Notes: generated by a model not told the origin, from the sequence alone. A DNA stretch of 34,845 bases from an uncultured Chitinophagaceae bacterium (GCA_938017685.1 CALIIL010000060.1:1-34845), one strand, 5' to 3'; positions 15,426 through 24,792 are shown, counted from the stretch's first letter. Numbers and translations: made by a program.

Positions 15426-17141
15426 ATGAAAAAGCTTTTTTCTTTCTTTCTATTTATTGCATCATCCATTACGGTTCTTGCACAAAATGATTTAGATAAT
15501 AATGTTATAGACTACATATCCCAATACAAGAAACTTGCTATGGCAGAGCAAAGACGCGCAGGTGTTCCTGCAGCCATAACACTAGCACAAGGAATACACG
15601 AAAGTGCATCTGGCCGAAGCGAATTAGCGGTGGATGGCAATAACCACTTTGGTATTAAGTGCAAGAAAACATGGACTGGTCAAACGATACTACATGATGA
15701 TGACAGAAGACAAGAATGCTTTAGGAAATATACAAGCTCTGACGAATCTTATATCGATCATTCTAACTTCTTAAGAAAGAACAAGCGTTATGCGCAGTTA
15801 TTTAGCTTAGAAAAAACAGATTATATTAGTTGGAGCCAAGGATTACGAAAAGCTGGTTATGCTACCAATCCTAAATATGCAACACGCCTCATAGACTTAA
15901 TTGAAAAATACAACTTACAAGAATATACTTACAAGGCAATGCAAGCTGTAAAGCAGCCGGAAATAATTGCCAAAGTAGAAGAAGTAATTCCAAAAAAAGA
16001 CAAGGTAGTTGCAAGCCCTATTATTAAAAAGAAACGCAATTATTATAACACAACAACCTATAAAGGGTTGCCTGGTTTTTATGCCAAAAAAGGAGATTAT
16101 CTTTTAAAACAAGCTATGGAGAATGATATGCGATTAGCCAAGCTATTCAATATTAATGATCTGGATAATACTGAGCTGTATGATGATATGTTCATTTATT
16201 TAAAAAAGAAAAATAAAAAAGGTACCCGTAAATATCATATTGTAGAAGAGGGAGAAAGCATGCACAGTATATCTCAAAAAGAAGCTATACAATTAAAATA
16301 CCTATACATATACAACAATCTATACGATACTGATGAACCTGCAGTGGGCGAAAAATTATATTTACAAGAAAAATCATTAAGTACGCCACGATTAAGAGGC
16401 GAAGAGATTATTGCAAAAAAAGAAAAGGCAAAAGAGATAAAACAGCAATCAAATACAGCGCCCATAAAAGTATCTAAATCTGAGAAAATACAATTTATCG
16501 CAGAGCCAGGAGATGTTCCTAGAGTAAAGAAAAAAGCAAAAGTGGAAAGAGAGTCCTTTGCTCAAAAAGACTTAGCAAGAATAAACAAAGAGTTAGCCAT
16601 TGCTAAAGAGAAAAAAGAACAAGCTATTGCTAAAGAAAAAGCAGAAGCCGCAAAAGCTGCAGAGCTACAGTCTAAAAAAGTAGAAGTGATTACTCAAAAA
16701 GCCGACGAATCGCGTTGGATAAAGAAAAGTACTACTGGAAATAAAGGAACAAAATTTATAACAAGCAATCCTAATATTATAGATATAACCAAAGCCAAAA
16801 GAGTAGAGCGCTTATTAGACAATGGTCATACTGAAATAGATATTACTGTGGTTCCGATAGAAGAAGAAACAACTGAAAAAGTAGAAGAGAACAAAAAGAA
16901 CGACTTGAAAAGTGCTGAAAAAGCTGCTCAAGCGGCAGGCGAGAAGGTTAAAGAAGAAAAGAGAGAAGTAGTTGAAAAAACTACTGAAAAAACAGTTGAA
17001 GTAAAAGAAGAAATAAAAAAGAAAGTAAAGCCTGCTCCGAAAAAAGAGAAGAAGAGAGAGTACAATGAAAAAAACGTTGGTGATGATGTAAAGGATTTGA
17101 AAAAGAAATTTGACTCAATAATTTATAGCGGAGATGAATAA
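15426..17141 (+). CDS. Exported glucosaminidase with LysM domains and charged tail
   Basis: A predicted N-acetylglucosaminidase that cuts peptidoglycan. I take ATG 15426 as start (571 residues), since it begins a clean signal peptide MKKLFSFFLFIASSITVLAQ; a TTG at 15405 would add seven residues in front of it. The glucosaminidase domain (FlgJ C-terminal type) covers about 25-165, with likely catalytic glutamate E59 in QGIHESASGRSEL. Two LysM-type segments follow, a weak one at about 218-260 and a clearer one at about 270-313 (YHIVEEGESMHSISQKE). From about residue 325 to the end the protein is a long Lys/Glu/Ala-rich tail, low complexity and probably coiled coil. Its last 8 bases overlap hpt. 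Confidence 0.9.
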   Translation: MKKLFSFFLFIASSITVLAQNDLDNNVIDYISQYKKLAMAEQRRAGVPAAITLAQGIHESASGRSELAVDGNNHFGIKCKKTWTGQTILHDDDRRQECFRKYTSSDESYIDHSNFLRKNKRYAQLFSLEKTDYISWSQGLRKAGYATNPKYATRLIDLIEKYNLQEYTYKAMQAVKQPEIIAKVEEVIPKKDKVVASPIIKKKRNYYNTTTYKGLPGFYAKKGDYLLKQAMENDMRLAKLFNINDLDNTELYDDMFIYLKKKNKKGTRKYHIVEEGESMHSISQKEAIQLKYLYIYNNLYDTDEPAVGEKLYLQEKSLSTPRLRGEEIIAKKEKAKEIKQQSNTAPIKVSKSEKIQFIAEPGDVPRVKKKAKVERESFAQKDLARINKELAIAKEKKEQAIAKEKAEAAKAAELQSKKVEVITQKADESRWIKKSTTGNKGTKFITSNPNIIDITKAKRVERLLDNGHTEIDITVVPIEEETTEKVEENKKNDLKSAEKAAQAAGEKVKEEKREVVEKTTEKTVEVKEEIKKKVKPAPKKEKKREYNEKNVGDDVKDLKKKFDSIIYSGDE

Positions 17142-17715
17142 TAGTTTTTTATTAAAGCGATATCACGACAAAGAATTTAGGCCCTTTATTCATGCTGCGG
17201 ATATCAACAAACGTGTAAAAGAGATTGCTAATGAAATCAACGAAGAATATGAAAATAAGGCTCCATTATTCTTAGGAATTCTAAATGGCGCATTCATGTT
17301 TGCTTCAGATTTATTTAAACATTTAACAATCGAATGCTCCATAACCTTCGTCAAGCTGGCGTCTTATGAAGGCACAAGCTCTACAGGGAAGGTGCTTACA
17401 CCAATAGGTTTAGAAGAAAATATTAGCGGAAGAGATATTATCATTGTCGAAGACATTGTTGACACTGGTAACACTATGCATGCATTTCTTAAAACATTAG
17501 AAGGCAAGCAACCCAATAGTATAAAAATATGCACCCTACTGCAAAAGCCAGACGCTTTGGAGCACGATATTAAAATGGATTATGTGGGCTTTGATATACC
17601 GGATAAATTTGTGATTGGATATGGTCTAGATTACGACGGTCTTGGAAGAAATATTCCAGCTATTTACAAGATTATTACAACAGAAGAGGATTTACACCGC
17701 TTCGAAGATGATTAA
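17134..17715 (+). CDS. hpt: Hypoxanthine phosphoribosyltransferase
   Basis: Converts hypoxanthine (and usually guanine) plus PRPP to IMP/GMP in purine salvage. The 193-residue protein has the type I PRTase fold with the PRPP-binding motif IIIVEDIVDTGNTM, the flexible-loop region around SYEGTSSTGK, and the C-terminal purine-binding part DKFVIGYGLDYDGLGRNIP. The ATG at 17134 lies inside the last codons of the glucosaminidase gene (overlap ATGAATAA). The operon with a wall hydrolase and a methyltransferase gives no evident functional link. It converges with lipA 16 bases away. Confidence 0.95.
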   Translation: MNNSFLLKRYHDKEFRPFIHAADINKRVKEIANEINEEYENKAPLFLGILNGAFMFASDLFKHLTIECSITFVKLASYEGTSSTGKVLTPIGLEENISGRDIIIVEDIVDTGNTMHAFLKTLEGKQPNSIKICTLLQKPDALEHDIKMDYVGFDIPDKFVIGYGLDYDGLGRNIPAIYKIITTEEDLHRFEDD

Positions 17716-17717
17716 AT

Positions 17718-17733
17718 AAACTATAAGTTTTTT
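17718..17733 (+). terminator. Weak hairpin with T-run after hpt
   Basis: AAACT (17718-17722) and AGTTT (17726-17730) can pair around ATA, followed by a T-run to 17733. The stem is short and AT-rich, so it is a marginal terminator, reaching into the end of lipA. Confidence 0.25.
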
Positions 17734-18637
17734 AGGCTTGAGAAGCGTAATAAGCTTCTCTGCCGCTATATAAATGCTTTTCTGAGTGATAAGACGAGCG
17801 TACCAATGGACCACTCTCAACATGATCTAAACCTATTTCATAACCAACTTTCTGATATTCAGCAAACTCGTCTGGATGAACAAAACGATTCACTTCCAAA
17901 TGCTTAGCTGTTGGTTGCAAGTATTGACCAATGGTTACTACATCACAACCATTGTCGTATAAATCCTGCATAGTTTGTATCACCTCTTCGCGAGCTTCTC
18001 CCAAACCTAACATAATGCCACTTTTAGTGCGCATACCCGCCTCTTTAAGCGTTCTTATTACTTCCATACTTCTATGGTACTTGGCTTGTATTCTAACCTT
18101 ACGAGTAAGACGCTCTACAGTTTCAATATTGTGTGATACAACATCAGGATGCACTTCTGCAACTCTAAGGATATTTTCAGTCTCACCCTTAAAGTCTGGT
18201 ATTAAAGTTTCAAGTGTCGTTTCTGGGTTTAATGCTCTAACAGCCTTGACTGTATTAGCCCAAATAATACTCCCCCCATCTTTTAACTCATCCCTATCGA
18301 CACTTGTCAATACAGCATGTTTTACTTTCATTAAATTAATGGCTTCGGCAACACGTTGCGGCTCATCCCAATCAACCGGATCGGGCCGTCCTGTTGCTAC
18401 AGCACAAAACCCACAAGATCTTGTGCAAGTATTACCTAATATCATAAAGGTCGCGGTGCCCTCGCCCCAGCACTCGCCCATGTTAGGACAGTTACCACTT
18501 TGGCATATAGTATGCAAGTCATATTTATCTACTAGGGATCTTACATGCTTGTAATTCTCTCCAGTTGGAAGTTTAACTCTTAACCAATCAGGTTTTTTAT
18601 ATCGGGGTCTATCGCTAGCTACAGGTCCACAACTCAT
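17732..18637 (-). CDS. lipA: Lipoyl synthase
   Basis: A radical-SAM enzyme that inserts two sulfurs into protein-bound octanoyl groups to make the lipoyl cofactor. The 301-residue protein has both cluster motifs: the auxiliary-cluster CX4CX5C at C45, C50, C56 and the radical-SAM CX3CX2C at C71, C75, C78. The C-terminal RSSYHS (280-285) supplies the serine ligand of the auxiliary cluster. All residues needed for activity are visible. lipB is not adjacent. The ATG at 18637 gives [20 protein letters not shown], a normal N-terminus. A TAnnTTTG element ends 6 bases upstream. Confidence 0.98.
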   Translation of the reverse strand: MSCGPVASDRPRYKKPDWLRVKLPTGENYKHVRSLVDKYDLHTICQSGNCPNMGECWGEGTATFMILGNTCTRSCGFCAVATGRPDPVDWDEPQRVAEAINLMKVKHAVLTSVDRDELKDGGSIIWANTVKAVRALNPETTLETLIPDFKGETENILRVAEVHPDVVSHNIETVERLTRKVRIQAKYHRSMEVIRTLKEAGMRTKSGIMLGLGEAREEVIQTMQDLYDNGCDVVTIGQYLQPTAKHLEVNRFVHPDEFAEYQKVGYEIGLDHVESGPLVRSSYHSEKHLYSGREAYYASQA

Positions 18638-18642
18638 AAGTA

Positions 18643-18650
18643 CAAAGTTA
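18643..18650 (-). promoter_or_regulatory. -7 promoter element TAACTTTG of lipA
   Basis: The minus strand reads TAACTTTG, an exact TAnnTTTG match, 5 bases from the lipA ATG. Transcription would start within a few bases of the start codon. No -33 box is clear. Confidence 0.4.
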
Positions 18651-18721
18651 GACCAAATAGAATTTTAAACGAGTACTGTGCTTTACTATTTATTGATATT
18701 GAATTAGCAGATTTTGAGCAT

Positions 18722-18750
18722 AAAAAAAGGCGGTCTATAATAGACCGCCC
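18722..18750 (-). terminator. Rho-independent terminator of the T9SS cargo gene
   Basis: GGCGGTCTA (18729-18737) pairs perfectly with TAGACCGCC (18741-18749) around a TAA loop, and on the minus strand the stem is followed by seven T residues (18722-18728). It lies 21 bases after the stop of the gene at 18771. Confidence 0.9.
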
Positions 18751-18770
18751 TTAGAATAAAATATTATTTA

Positions 18771-20621
18771 TTACTTAGCAATAGTAAACTTAGAAGTTCT
18801 AATGCCATTATCAGTAATCACTTTTACAAAGTAAGAACCATTAGCCAAGCTTGAAGTATTTAAAGTATATACTTCATTTTGAACGTTCTTTCTTTTAACA
18901 AAAGAAATTGTTTTACCAGTGATATCTAAAACTTCATATTGAACATCTTTGCTCAATTGATTCAATTCAACAGAAATATTCAACTCAGAAGTTGCTGGAT
19001 TAGGGAATACAGAGATATTACCTGCAAGGTCTTGTACATCATTTAATGCAGTTGGATCAACATCTTTACTCATGTGTAAAGCAACTGCTGGAGCACCAGC
19101 ATTAGCAAAACCACCGGGGAATATCTGAGCATCTGTTACACTGCGTAATGGACAACCGTGAAGATTTACCAATTGCTCATCTAAGTTAGATGCTGAATAA
19201 TCAGAGAAATAATCTAAACCAATACCGAAAGCATCCGTTTGTAAACCATTAAATGAAACAGTAACCCAATAAAATTTATTTGCGTTTAAACGCACTGGAG
19301 CACCAGGAGTAACGGCATTAACTACCTCCGCTTTTACAGGAAAACCCGTAATAGGTACAATATCAGTTGCAGTCATAAAGTACTCAGCAACACCTAATTC
19401 TGTAACCTCACCTGGGTCATTTAGAGATCCACTTAAATCATCATCACTCCACTCGTAAATACGCATTGTAACTGCTTGACCAGCAAATACTGAATCTTGA
19501 ATAACATCGCGCATGACTACACATTCGATTTGCTTAGCTGTATGACCACCGTTTCTAATATATAATAAAGGACCCCACTCGTATTCACTAGCTGTTAAAG
19601 CTATATAGCTATTAATCTTAGGCTGTCCTAAAGCTACATCATACTCACATTTGGAGTATACTGAGTCTGTAACTGCAAAATTGTATTCGAATGAGTTATT
19701 TTCAACATTCAAACCTGTTTCAGAATACACCGAAGGCATTGCAAACAATTCGTTGTACATCGTATACTCTCCTACTGGAGCATCATTTAAATCAAAACCA
19801 GCAATATCTCCATTTAAAGAGTCAATAACAGGCCCGATAATAGAATCTGTAGTTGTAACACCAGGAGCATTATAAAAGAAGTTAATGGCATTAGAATCAA
19901 CACCTGATGGAGTTGTTAAACGACCTTTGATTGATAATGTATCAAAATCTTGTGTACTAAAGTTATAAAATCTACCACCTGCATATAATCTAAAGTTTTC
20001 ATCAAAATTTACAGTAGAAACTAACTGCTTTGCAGGCATTGCTCTACCTTGTGGAAAGATTACACCATCATTCTTAATACCAACATCAATGGGGTTAACT
20101 TGAGAATCAAAGCGCCATCCTGTTAAAGAAACAGTAACTGGATTAGATAATGCCAATTGATTTAACATCGCACCACCCGCTTCATTTGTTACCATAACAA
20201 CAGGAATAGTTACGTTACCACCATCAGCACCTGCACCCATTCCTACAACTCCCAAAAGGTTATTTACTAAAATAACACCTTCAGCACCGGCATTTTGAGC
20301 AGCTAAAGCTTTGGAACCAAACTCACAGTCACCTCTATATATTAAAGCGAAGCTTCCTGCAAAAAAGTTTGCCGGAAAACCAGCTGTAGCACATCCATTC
20401 AAGTTAGCAGGATCATATTTTACTGGCATATTTTCCCATATTGAGTCAATAGCCGTACCCCATGGAGCTGTACCTTGATCATCAATTTCTTCAATAATTT
20501 TATCACCTGCAAGAGCTGCAGGAGCATCTACACGTAGTGTTGATCTACGCACACTTTGTGCATTTACAATGGATGTAATACCAATTGCGCACATTAAGAA
20601 TAAAGTAATTTTTTTTATCAT
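18771..20621 (-). CDS. Secreted PA-domain protein with type IX secretion sorting domain
   Basis: A 616-residue exported protein. It begins with signal peptide MIKKITLFLMCAIGITSIVNAQ. Residues about 40-160 form a protease-associated (PA) domain (FALIYRGDCEFGSKALAAQN, then AGAEGVILVNN and VTIPVVMVTNEAG). The long middle part, about 180-530, is beta-rich with no catalytic motif I recognise. The last 80 residues match the type IX secretion type A sorting domain: ISVFPNPATSELNISVEL, YEVLDITGKTI, and LANGSYFVKVITDNG...KFTIAK. The protein is therefore expected to cross the outer membrane through the T9SS and be anchored or released. PA domains usually accompany proteases; none is visible here. It is monocistronic with a promoter and a strong terminator. 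Confidence 0.9.
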   Translation of the reverse strand: MIKKITLFLMCAIGITSIVNAQSVRRSTLRVDAPAALAGDKIIEEIDDQGTAPWGTAIDSIWENMPVKYDPANLNGCATAGFPANFFAGSFALIYRGDCEFGSKALAAQNAGAEGVILVNNLLGVVGMGAGADGGNVTIPVVMVTNEAGGAMLNQLALSNPVTVSLTGWRFDSQVNPIDVGIKNDGVIFPQGRAMPAKQLVSTVNFDENFRLYAGGRFYNFSTQDFDTLSIKGRLTTPSGVDSNAINFFYNAPGVTTTDSIIGPVIDSLNGDIAGFDLNDAPVGEYTMYNELFAMPSVYSETGLNVENNSFEYNFAVTDSVYSKCEYDVALGQPKINSYIALTASEYEWGPLLYIRNGGHTAKQIECVVMRDVIQDSVFAGQAVTMRIYEWSDDDLSGSLNDPGEVTELGVAEYFMTATDIVPITGFPVKAEVVNAVTPGAPVRLNANKFYWVTVSFNGLQTDAFGIGLDYFSDYSASNLDEQLVNLHGCPLRSVTDAQIFPGGFANAGAPAVALHMSKDVDPTALNDVQDLAGNISVFPNPATSELNISVELNQLSKDVQYEVLDITGKTISFVKRKNVQNEVYTLNTSSLANGSYFVKVITDNGIRTSKFTIAK

Positions 20622-20641
20622 AATTTAATAATATTATCTAC

Positions 20642-20649
20642 CAAATATA
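20642..20649 (-). promoter_or_regulatory. -7 promoter element TATATTTG of the T9SS cargo gene
   Basis: The minus strand reads TATATTTG, an exact TAnnTTTG match 20 bases upstream of the ATG at 20621. A TTTC about 23 bases further upstream is the nearest candidate for a -33 box. Confidence 0.5.
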
Positions 20650-20735
20650 AGAAAATCAGTTAAAAAAACTTAGAAACAGATTGAAAAATAATAAATTTTA
20701 CAATTCCATGTATATTGGGATGCTTCAAAGAAAAA

Positions 20736-20954
20736 TTAACCTCTCAAAGGGTTACGACGCGCAATAAGTATGTAGCGCTTCATATTTCTCCAAAATGCTA
20801 ATATGAAATAAACTATAACTGGCGACCCAAAGGTAAAAAATGAAATGTAGATAAACCACATACGTATTTTAGAAATAGAAATGTTCAATCGCTCACCTAA
20901 AGCAGTGCAAACTCCAAACAAAGGAAACTCTATTAAATGTCTAAAACGGTTCAT
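20736..20954 (-). CDS. Small PspC-domain membrane protein
   Basis: A 72-residue protein with one PspC domain: FPLFGVCTALGERLNISISK, then the hydrophobic stretch RMWFIYISFFTFGSPVIVYF with a glycine turn. PspC-domain proteins sit in the inner membrane; in enterobacteria PspC takes part in the phage-shock envelope stress response, but isolated short ones in Bacteroidota are of unknown role. It ends with a basic tail (RNMKRYILIARRNPLRG). It is divergent from the DUF3467-guaA pair. No pspA-like gene is in the window. Confidence 0.85.
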   Translation of the reverse strand: MNRFRHLIEFPLFGVCTALGERLNISISKIRMWFIYISFFTFGSPVIVYFILAFWRNMKRYILIARRNPLRG

Positions 20955-20961
20955 TTCAAAT

Positions 20962-20969
20962 CAAATTTA
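20962..20969 (-). promoter_or_regulatory. -7 promoter element TAAATTTG of the PspC gene
   Basis: The minus strand reads TAAATTTG, an exact TAnnTTTG match, 7 bases before the ATG at 20954, again implying a very short leader. Confidence 0.4.
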
Positions 20970-21018
20970 AGAAATAAACTCCAATTTACCTTTTTAATAT
21001 ATATGTAAAAACAATTCT

Positions 21019-21026
21019 TACATTTG
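21019..21026 (+). promoter_or_regulatory. -7 promoter element TACATTTG of DUF3467-guaA
   Basis: Exact TAnnTTTG match 16 bases upstream of the ATG at 21043. No good -33 TTTG is seen, only a T-run near 20991-20995. It would serve both DUF3467 and guaA. Confidence 0.55.
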
Positions 21027-21042
21027 CCAAAATCAGATTTTT

Positions 21043-21363
21043 ATGGCAGACGAACAAAAACCACAAGACCCAAACCAGCTAAATATAGAACTTTCCGAAG
21101 AAATGGCTGATGGTACTTATAGCAACTTAGCTATTATAACTCACTCCAACTCTGAGTTTATTGTAGACTTTATTAACGTAATGCCCGGACTACCAAAAGC
21201 AAAAGTAAAATCCCGTATTGTTCTAACACCACAGCATGCTAAGCGTTTAATGAAAGCATTGGCTGATAATGTTCAAAAATTTGAACAAGCCAACGGGCCA
21301 ATTAAAGATTCAGAACCACAAGGGCTGCCCATGCAATTTGGCGGACCAACAGCACAGGCATAA
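21043..21363 (+). CDS. DUF3467 protein
   Basis: A 106-residue soluble protein matching DUF3467 (PF11950): INIELSEEMADGTYSN-type start (here LNIELSEEMADGTYSNLAII), the central SEFIVDFINVMPGLPKAKV and the SRIVLTPQHAKRLMKALADN helix. The family is widespread in Bacteroidota and its function is not established. The C-terminal 30 residues are polar and Gln/Pro-rich. It lies 6 bases upstream of guaA in the same direction and very likely shares its transcript, so a link to purine synthesis is possible but unproven. Confidence 0.9.
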   Translation: MADEQKPQDPNQLNIELSEEMADGTYSNLAIITHSNSEFIVDFINVMPGLPKAKVKSRIVLTPQHAKRLMKALADNVQKFEQANGPIKDSEPQGLPMQFGGPTAQA

Positions 21364-21369
21364 TACAAT

Positions 21370-22902
21370 ATGAACGAAAGAATAATAATATTAGATTTTG
21401 GCTCACAATACACGCAACTTATAGCGCGAAAAATTCGTGAGCTCAACACTTACTGTGAGATACTCCCATACTCAACGACTATAGAGTATGACGAGCATTT
21501 AAAAGGTGTAATCCTCTCCGGAAGCCCTTGCTCAGTTAATCAGGAAGACCCACCGATGGTTAACATTGAAGAAATCAATAATAAGGTGCCGGTTCTTGGT
21601 ATTTGTTATGGCGCTCAATTAAGCACTAAAATGCTTGGTGGTACCGTAGGTAAATCTACTACAAGAGAATATGGTCGTGCGCAATTGACCGAATTAGATA
21701 GTGACAATGTATTATTACAGAACATCCCTGCTTCAACTGTATGGATGAGTCATGCTGATACCATTGTTGCATTGCCAGACAATGCCCAAGTAATTGCTCG
21801 CACAGAAAGTATTCCTGTAGCTGCCTTTGAAGTTTTAGAAAGACCACACCCGTGGTTTGGCTTACAGTTTCACCCTGAAGTAACGCACAGCGAAAAAGGC
21901 TTAGACATATTAAAAAACTTTGTAGTAAGCATATGCAAGTGCCAACAAGATTGGACACCAGCAGCTTATGTTGAGGAAAGTATTGAAAGCATTAAAAAGC
22001 AAGTGGGCGACAAGAAAGTAATTATGGCCTTGAGTGGCGGAGTAGATAGCACAGTTGCTGCAACACTTGTACACCGAGCCATTGGCAAGAACCTTACTTG
22101 TGTATTTGTAGACAATGGCTTGTTGCGCAAAAATGAATTTACACAAGTACTTAAAGCATACGAAGTGCTTGGACTAAATATTATTGGAGTAAATGCTTCA
22201 GAACGTTTTTACGCTGGACTTAATGGCAAAAGCGACCCAGAAGAAAAACGAAAAATTATTGGTAACTTATTCATTGACATTTTTCAAGAAGAAGCTAATA
22301 AAATAGAAGATGCGGCTTTCTTAGGTCAAGGAACAATCTACCCGGATGTGATAGAAAGCGTATCGGTTAATGGGCCATCTGTTACTATTAAGTCTCATCA
22401 CAACGTAGGAGGCTTGCCTGAGAAAATGAACTTACAACTGGTAGAACCACTTCGTTACTTATTTAAAGATGAGGTACGCCGTATTGGAAATGAGCTAGGA
22501 TTAGACCCAAGCTTTGTGCAGCGTCATCCTTTCCCAGGACCAGGATTAGGGATAAGAATCCTCGGAGAAATGAGTAAAGAAAAAGTACATATGCTTCAAG
22601 AAGCTGATGATATTTTTATTCAAGGATTAAAAGACCACAACCTATACCATGAAGTGTGGCAAGCAGGTGCTATGTTGCTCCCTGTGCAAAGTGTTGGTGT
22701 TATGGGTGATGAAAGAACGTATGAATTTACACTAGCTTTACGCGCCGTTACAAGTGTTGATGGCATGACAGCCGATTGGGCACACTTACCACATAAATTC
22801 TTAGCTAAAATATCTAATGATATTATTAATAAAGTACAAGGTATTAATCGTGTGGTTTATGACATTAGTTCAAAACCTCCAGCCACTATTGAGTGGGAAT
22901 AA
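21370..22902 (+). CDS. guaA: GMP synthase (glutamine-hydrolysing)
   Basis: Converts XMP to GMP using glutamine and ATP. The 510-residue protein has an N-terminal class I glutamine amidotransferase domain with triad C79 (GICYGAQ), H168 and E170 (LQFHPE), then the ATP-pyrophosphatase domain with PP-loop SGGVDS at 222-227, and the C-terminal dimerisation domain ending in the typical KPPATIEWE. It is complete and of normal length. It follows DUF3467 by 6 bases and is ended by a strong bidirectional terminator. Together with hpt it covers parts of purine synthesis and salvage in this window. Confidence 0.98.
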   Translation: MNERIIILDFGSQYTQLIARKIRELNTYCEILPYSTTIEYDEHLKGVILSGSPCSVNQEDPPMVNIEEINNKVPVLGICYGAQLSTKMLGGTVGKSTTREYGRAQLTELDSDNVLLQNIPASTVWMSHADTIVALPDNAQVIARTESIPVAAFEVLERPHPWFGLQFHPEVTHSEKGLDILKNFVVSICKCQQDWTPAAYVEESIESIKKQVGDKKVIMALSGGVDSTVAATLVHRAIGKNLTCVFVDNGLLRKNEFTQVLKAYEVLGLNIIGVNASERFYAGLNGKSDPEEKRKIIGNLFIDIFQEEANKIEDAAFLGQGTIYPDVIESVSVNGPSVTIKSHHNVGGLPEKMNLQLVEPLRYLFKDEVRRIGNELGLDPSFVQRHPFPGPGLGIRILGEMSKEKVHMLQEADDIFIQGLKDHNLYHEVWQAGAMLLPVQSVGVMGDERTYEFTLALRAVTSVDGMTADWAHLPHKFLAKISNDIINKVQGINRVVYDISSKPPATIEWE

Positions 22903-22959
22903 TTGTAATATTTTAATACGTTTATTAAAACAGCATTTACATAAAATCTAAATTTGAAC

Positions 22960-22987
22960 AACACAGCCGGCTAAGCCGGCTGTGTTT
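22960..22987. terminator. Bidirectional terminator between guaA and the 23012 gene
   Basis: AACACAGCCGGC (22960-22971) pairs perfectly with GCCGGCTGTGTT (22975-22986) around a TAA loop, a 12-bp stem. On the plus strand it is followed by TTTATTTAAA, a modest U-tract. It sits 57 bases after guaA and 25 bases after the minus-strand gene, so it can serve both. Confidence 0.85.
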
Positions 22988-23011
22988 ATTTAAATCTAAA
23001 AAATATATAGG

Positions 23012-24013
23012 TTATGAATGTATGCGACTTAATCTTTTCATGAACTTAGCTTTTACAATTAAGCTATTCGCAGCATTTTTATTGAAACCATTACTTCTAA
23101 GTTTATGTGCATGCTCCATGGCTTGTTCTGGCAATTCTAACATTAAGTATATTGTACTTAAGTTGTATTGAGCGATGTATCTCATCTTGCAATCTGCTTT
23201 AGAACGACCAGTATATTTCTGCTCAATATTTTTGAGGTAAGTTATACTATGTTGCAAGTCTCTCTCAATATCCTGCAATTCAATATCAAGGTTTACTTGA
23301 TCAGAGATATTATTAAATTGGTTCCAAAGCAATTGCATTCTGCTGTACTCTTTATGTTTTTTATTACGCACAATTAGCAATGCTTCTCTTTTTTTAATGG
23401 GATAAATACCAAACTGATGATCTAACATGGCATTGGTCTTAGCGCTTAGCTCGCTATAAAAATCGATCATCATATCACGCTGCGCGGCCATCCCTTCTCT
23501 AAATGTATAGCGCTTAGCAGCTTTTCTTCTTCTAAACTCTTTCCCTTCGAACTGTCGTGCAGCATCAGGAATTACCGTTGAGAACACTATCTCATTTTGA
23601 GCATTCAATACTTCTAAATGGCCACTAGCAACACCACGATATATATTTCTGTAAAAATAGATGGTATCAATAATAACATCAGCAGTATCCTTTATATACT
23701 CACAACGCTCCACTATTCTTGGCATATCAAAAGCAACGTTATGCAAGAGCACATCTACCATATACTCAGACTGATCAACTGTCTTTGTCCAACCAGGAAT
23801 ATTTATTTCGTCACTACGCTGTATCGCAATGGGTCCATACTCAGCTGCTGTTTCTACTGCAACCGTAAAGGTTCTATTACTCGGCAATTTTTGCATCGGA
23901 AGCTTCAAAGCTTCATAGGTAAACCCTTTCTTACTAAGACGCGGCGTACGTGCATGGGTAGTATATAAGGTCGTTAGTAAAAGGGCTGTAACTAGTAAAA
24001 TTTTGCTTTTCAT
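23012..24013 (-). CDS. Unrecognised exported protein
   Basis: A 333-residue protein with signal peptide MKSKILLVTALLLTTLYTTHA and no lipobox. The first half (about 30-170) is beta-rich and tracks like a lipoprotein/assembly-type domain, with YMVDVLLHNVAFDMPRIVER and IVFSTVIPDAARQFEGKEFR. The second half is alpha-helical; residues about 260-320 (YNLSTIYLMLELPEQAMEHA) look like one or two TPR-type helix pairs. I cannot name the family. It is probably periplasmic or attached to the outer membrane. It stands alone between two divergent or convergent units and ends at the shared terminator. Confidence 0.75.
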   Translation of the reverse strand: MKSKILLVTALLLTTLYTTHARTPRLSKKGFTYEALKLPMQKLPSNRTFTVAVETAAEYGPIAIQRSDEINIPGWTKTVDQSEYMVDVLLHNVAFDMPRIVERCEYIKDTADVIIDTIYFYRNIYRGVASGHLEVLNAQNEIVFSTVIPDAARQFEGKEFRRRKAAKRYTFREGMAAQRDMMIDFYSELSAKTNAMLDHQFGIYPIKKREALLIVRNKKHKEYSRMQLLWNQFNNISDQVNLDIELQDIERDLQHSITYLKNIEQKYTGRSKADCKMRYIAQYNLSTIYLMLELPEQAMEHAHKLRSNGFNKNAANSLIVKAKFMKRLSRIHS

Positions 24014-24189
24014 AATCTTTGATTTTAAGGTTCAAATGCCTCCTTGTGGAGTTGATCTTTCATGTATTAATATCTTGTTTCCTTTTGGACTTAACACATA
24101 CTCAGAAGTTAAAAGACGCCTACTAAAAAGTTGTTAGCAGGAATATCTCTTAAATAAATTACCCTAACTTTAAATTATTATAGATATTT

Positions 24190-24792
24190 ATGAAACACTC
24201 CGTTTTATTCTTTAGCATTATAGCCATCACGCTTACTTCGTTTAATGTCATGAGTCCAGAAACCAATTTGCGCGATGACTTTGATCAATATATTGGCTTT
24301 ATTATGGACAAAGATTTTAATACTTGCACAAAGTTTATGCCCGAAAAAATATTTAACCTCATTCCAAAAGATAAACTTGTTACTATGATGAACAAAACAA
24401 TGAATGACCCGAGTGTGTCTTATGAAATGTTCGCACCAAAAGTGACTGACTTAGGTCAGATACAAAAAATAGATGGAAACCACTATGCCATACTGAAGTA
24501 CTCCATGAAAATGAATATCAAGTACCATTGGGATAAAATGCCTGACTATGACGAGAAAGATGGCGCTCCAGATAATGAAACCATACTAATAGCTCTAAAA
24601 GCACAGTTCGGCAAGGACAATGTTACATACAATGAAGCAACTTCTTTCTTTAATGTAATGTCCTATAAAAAAGTGGCAGCGATTTCAAAAAACGGAAACA
24701 CGGATTGGAAATTTGCCGTGCTGGATCCCCAACAAATTCAATTGGCCAAAATGATACTTCCTACAAAAATAATTGAAGAAGGTCTTGATTAA
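24190..24792 (+). CDS. Unrecognised exported protein
   Basis: A 200-residue protein with an N-terminal hydrophobic segment (VLFFSIIAITLTSFNVM) that looks like a signal peptide. The rest is a single soluble domain with alternating helix and strand patterns (FDQYIGFIMDKDFNTCTKFM, then YAILKYSMKMNIKYHW), which resembles the NTF2-like or cystatin-like layout, though I cannot assign it. A near-match to the -7 consensus (TAACTTTA, 24165-24172) lies upstream. Its last 20 bases overlap the start of the phospholipase D lipoprotein gene, so both are probably on one transcript. Confidence 0.75.
   Translation: MKHSVLFFSIIAITLTSFNVMSPETNLRDDFDQYIGFIMDKDFNTCTKFMPEKIFNLIPKDKLVTMMNKTMNDPSVSYEMFAPKVTDLGQIQKIDGNHYAILKYSMKMNIKYHWDKMPDYDEKDGAPDNETILIALKAQFGKDNVTYNEATSFFNVMSYKKVAAISKNGNTDWKFAVLDPQQIQLAKMILPTKIIEEGLD

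Noticed and set aside
17931-18554. 207-codon open frame antisense to lipA
   Set aside because: It is fully contained in lipA, which has every catalytic motif; the mirror frame shows no recognisable protein.
23618-23968. 116-codon plus-strand frame antisense to the 23012 gene
   Set aside because: The minus-strand gene has a signal peptide and a terminator at its end; the antisense frame has neither.
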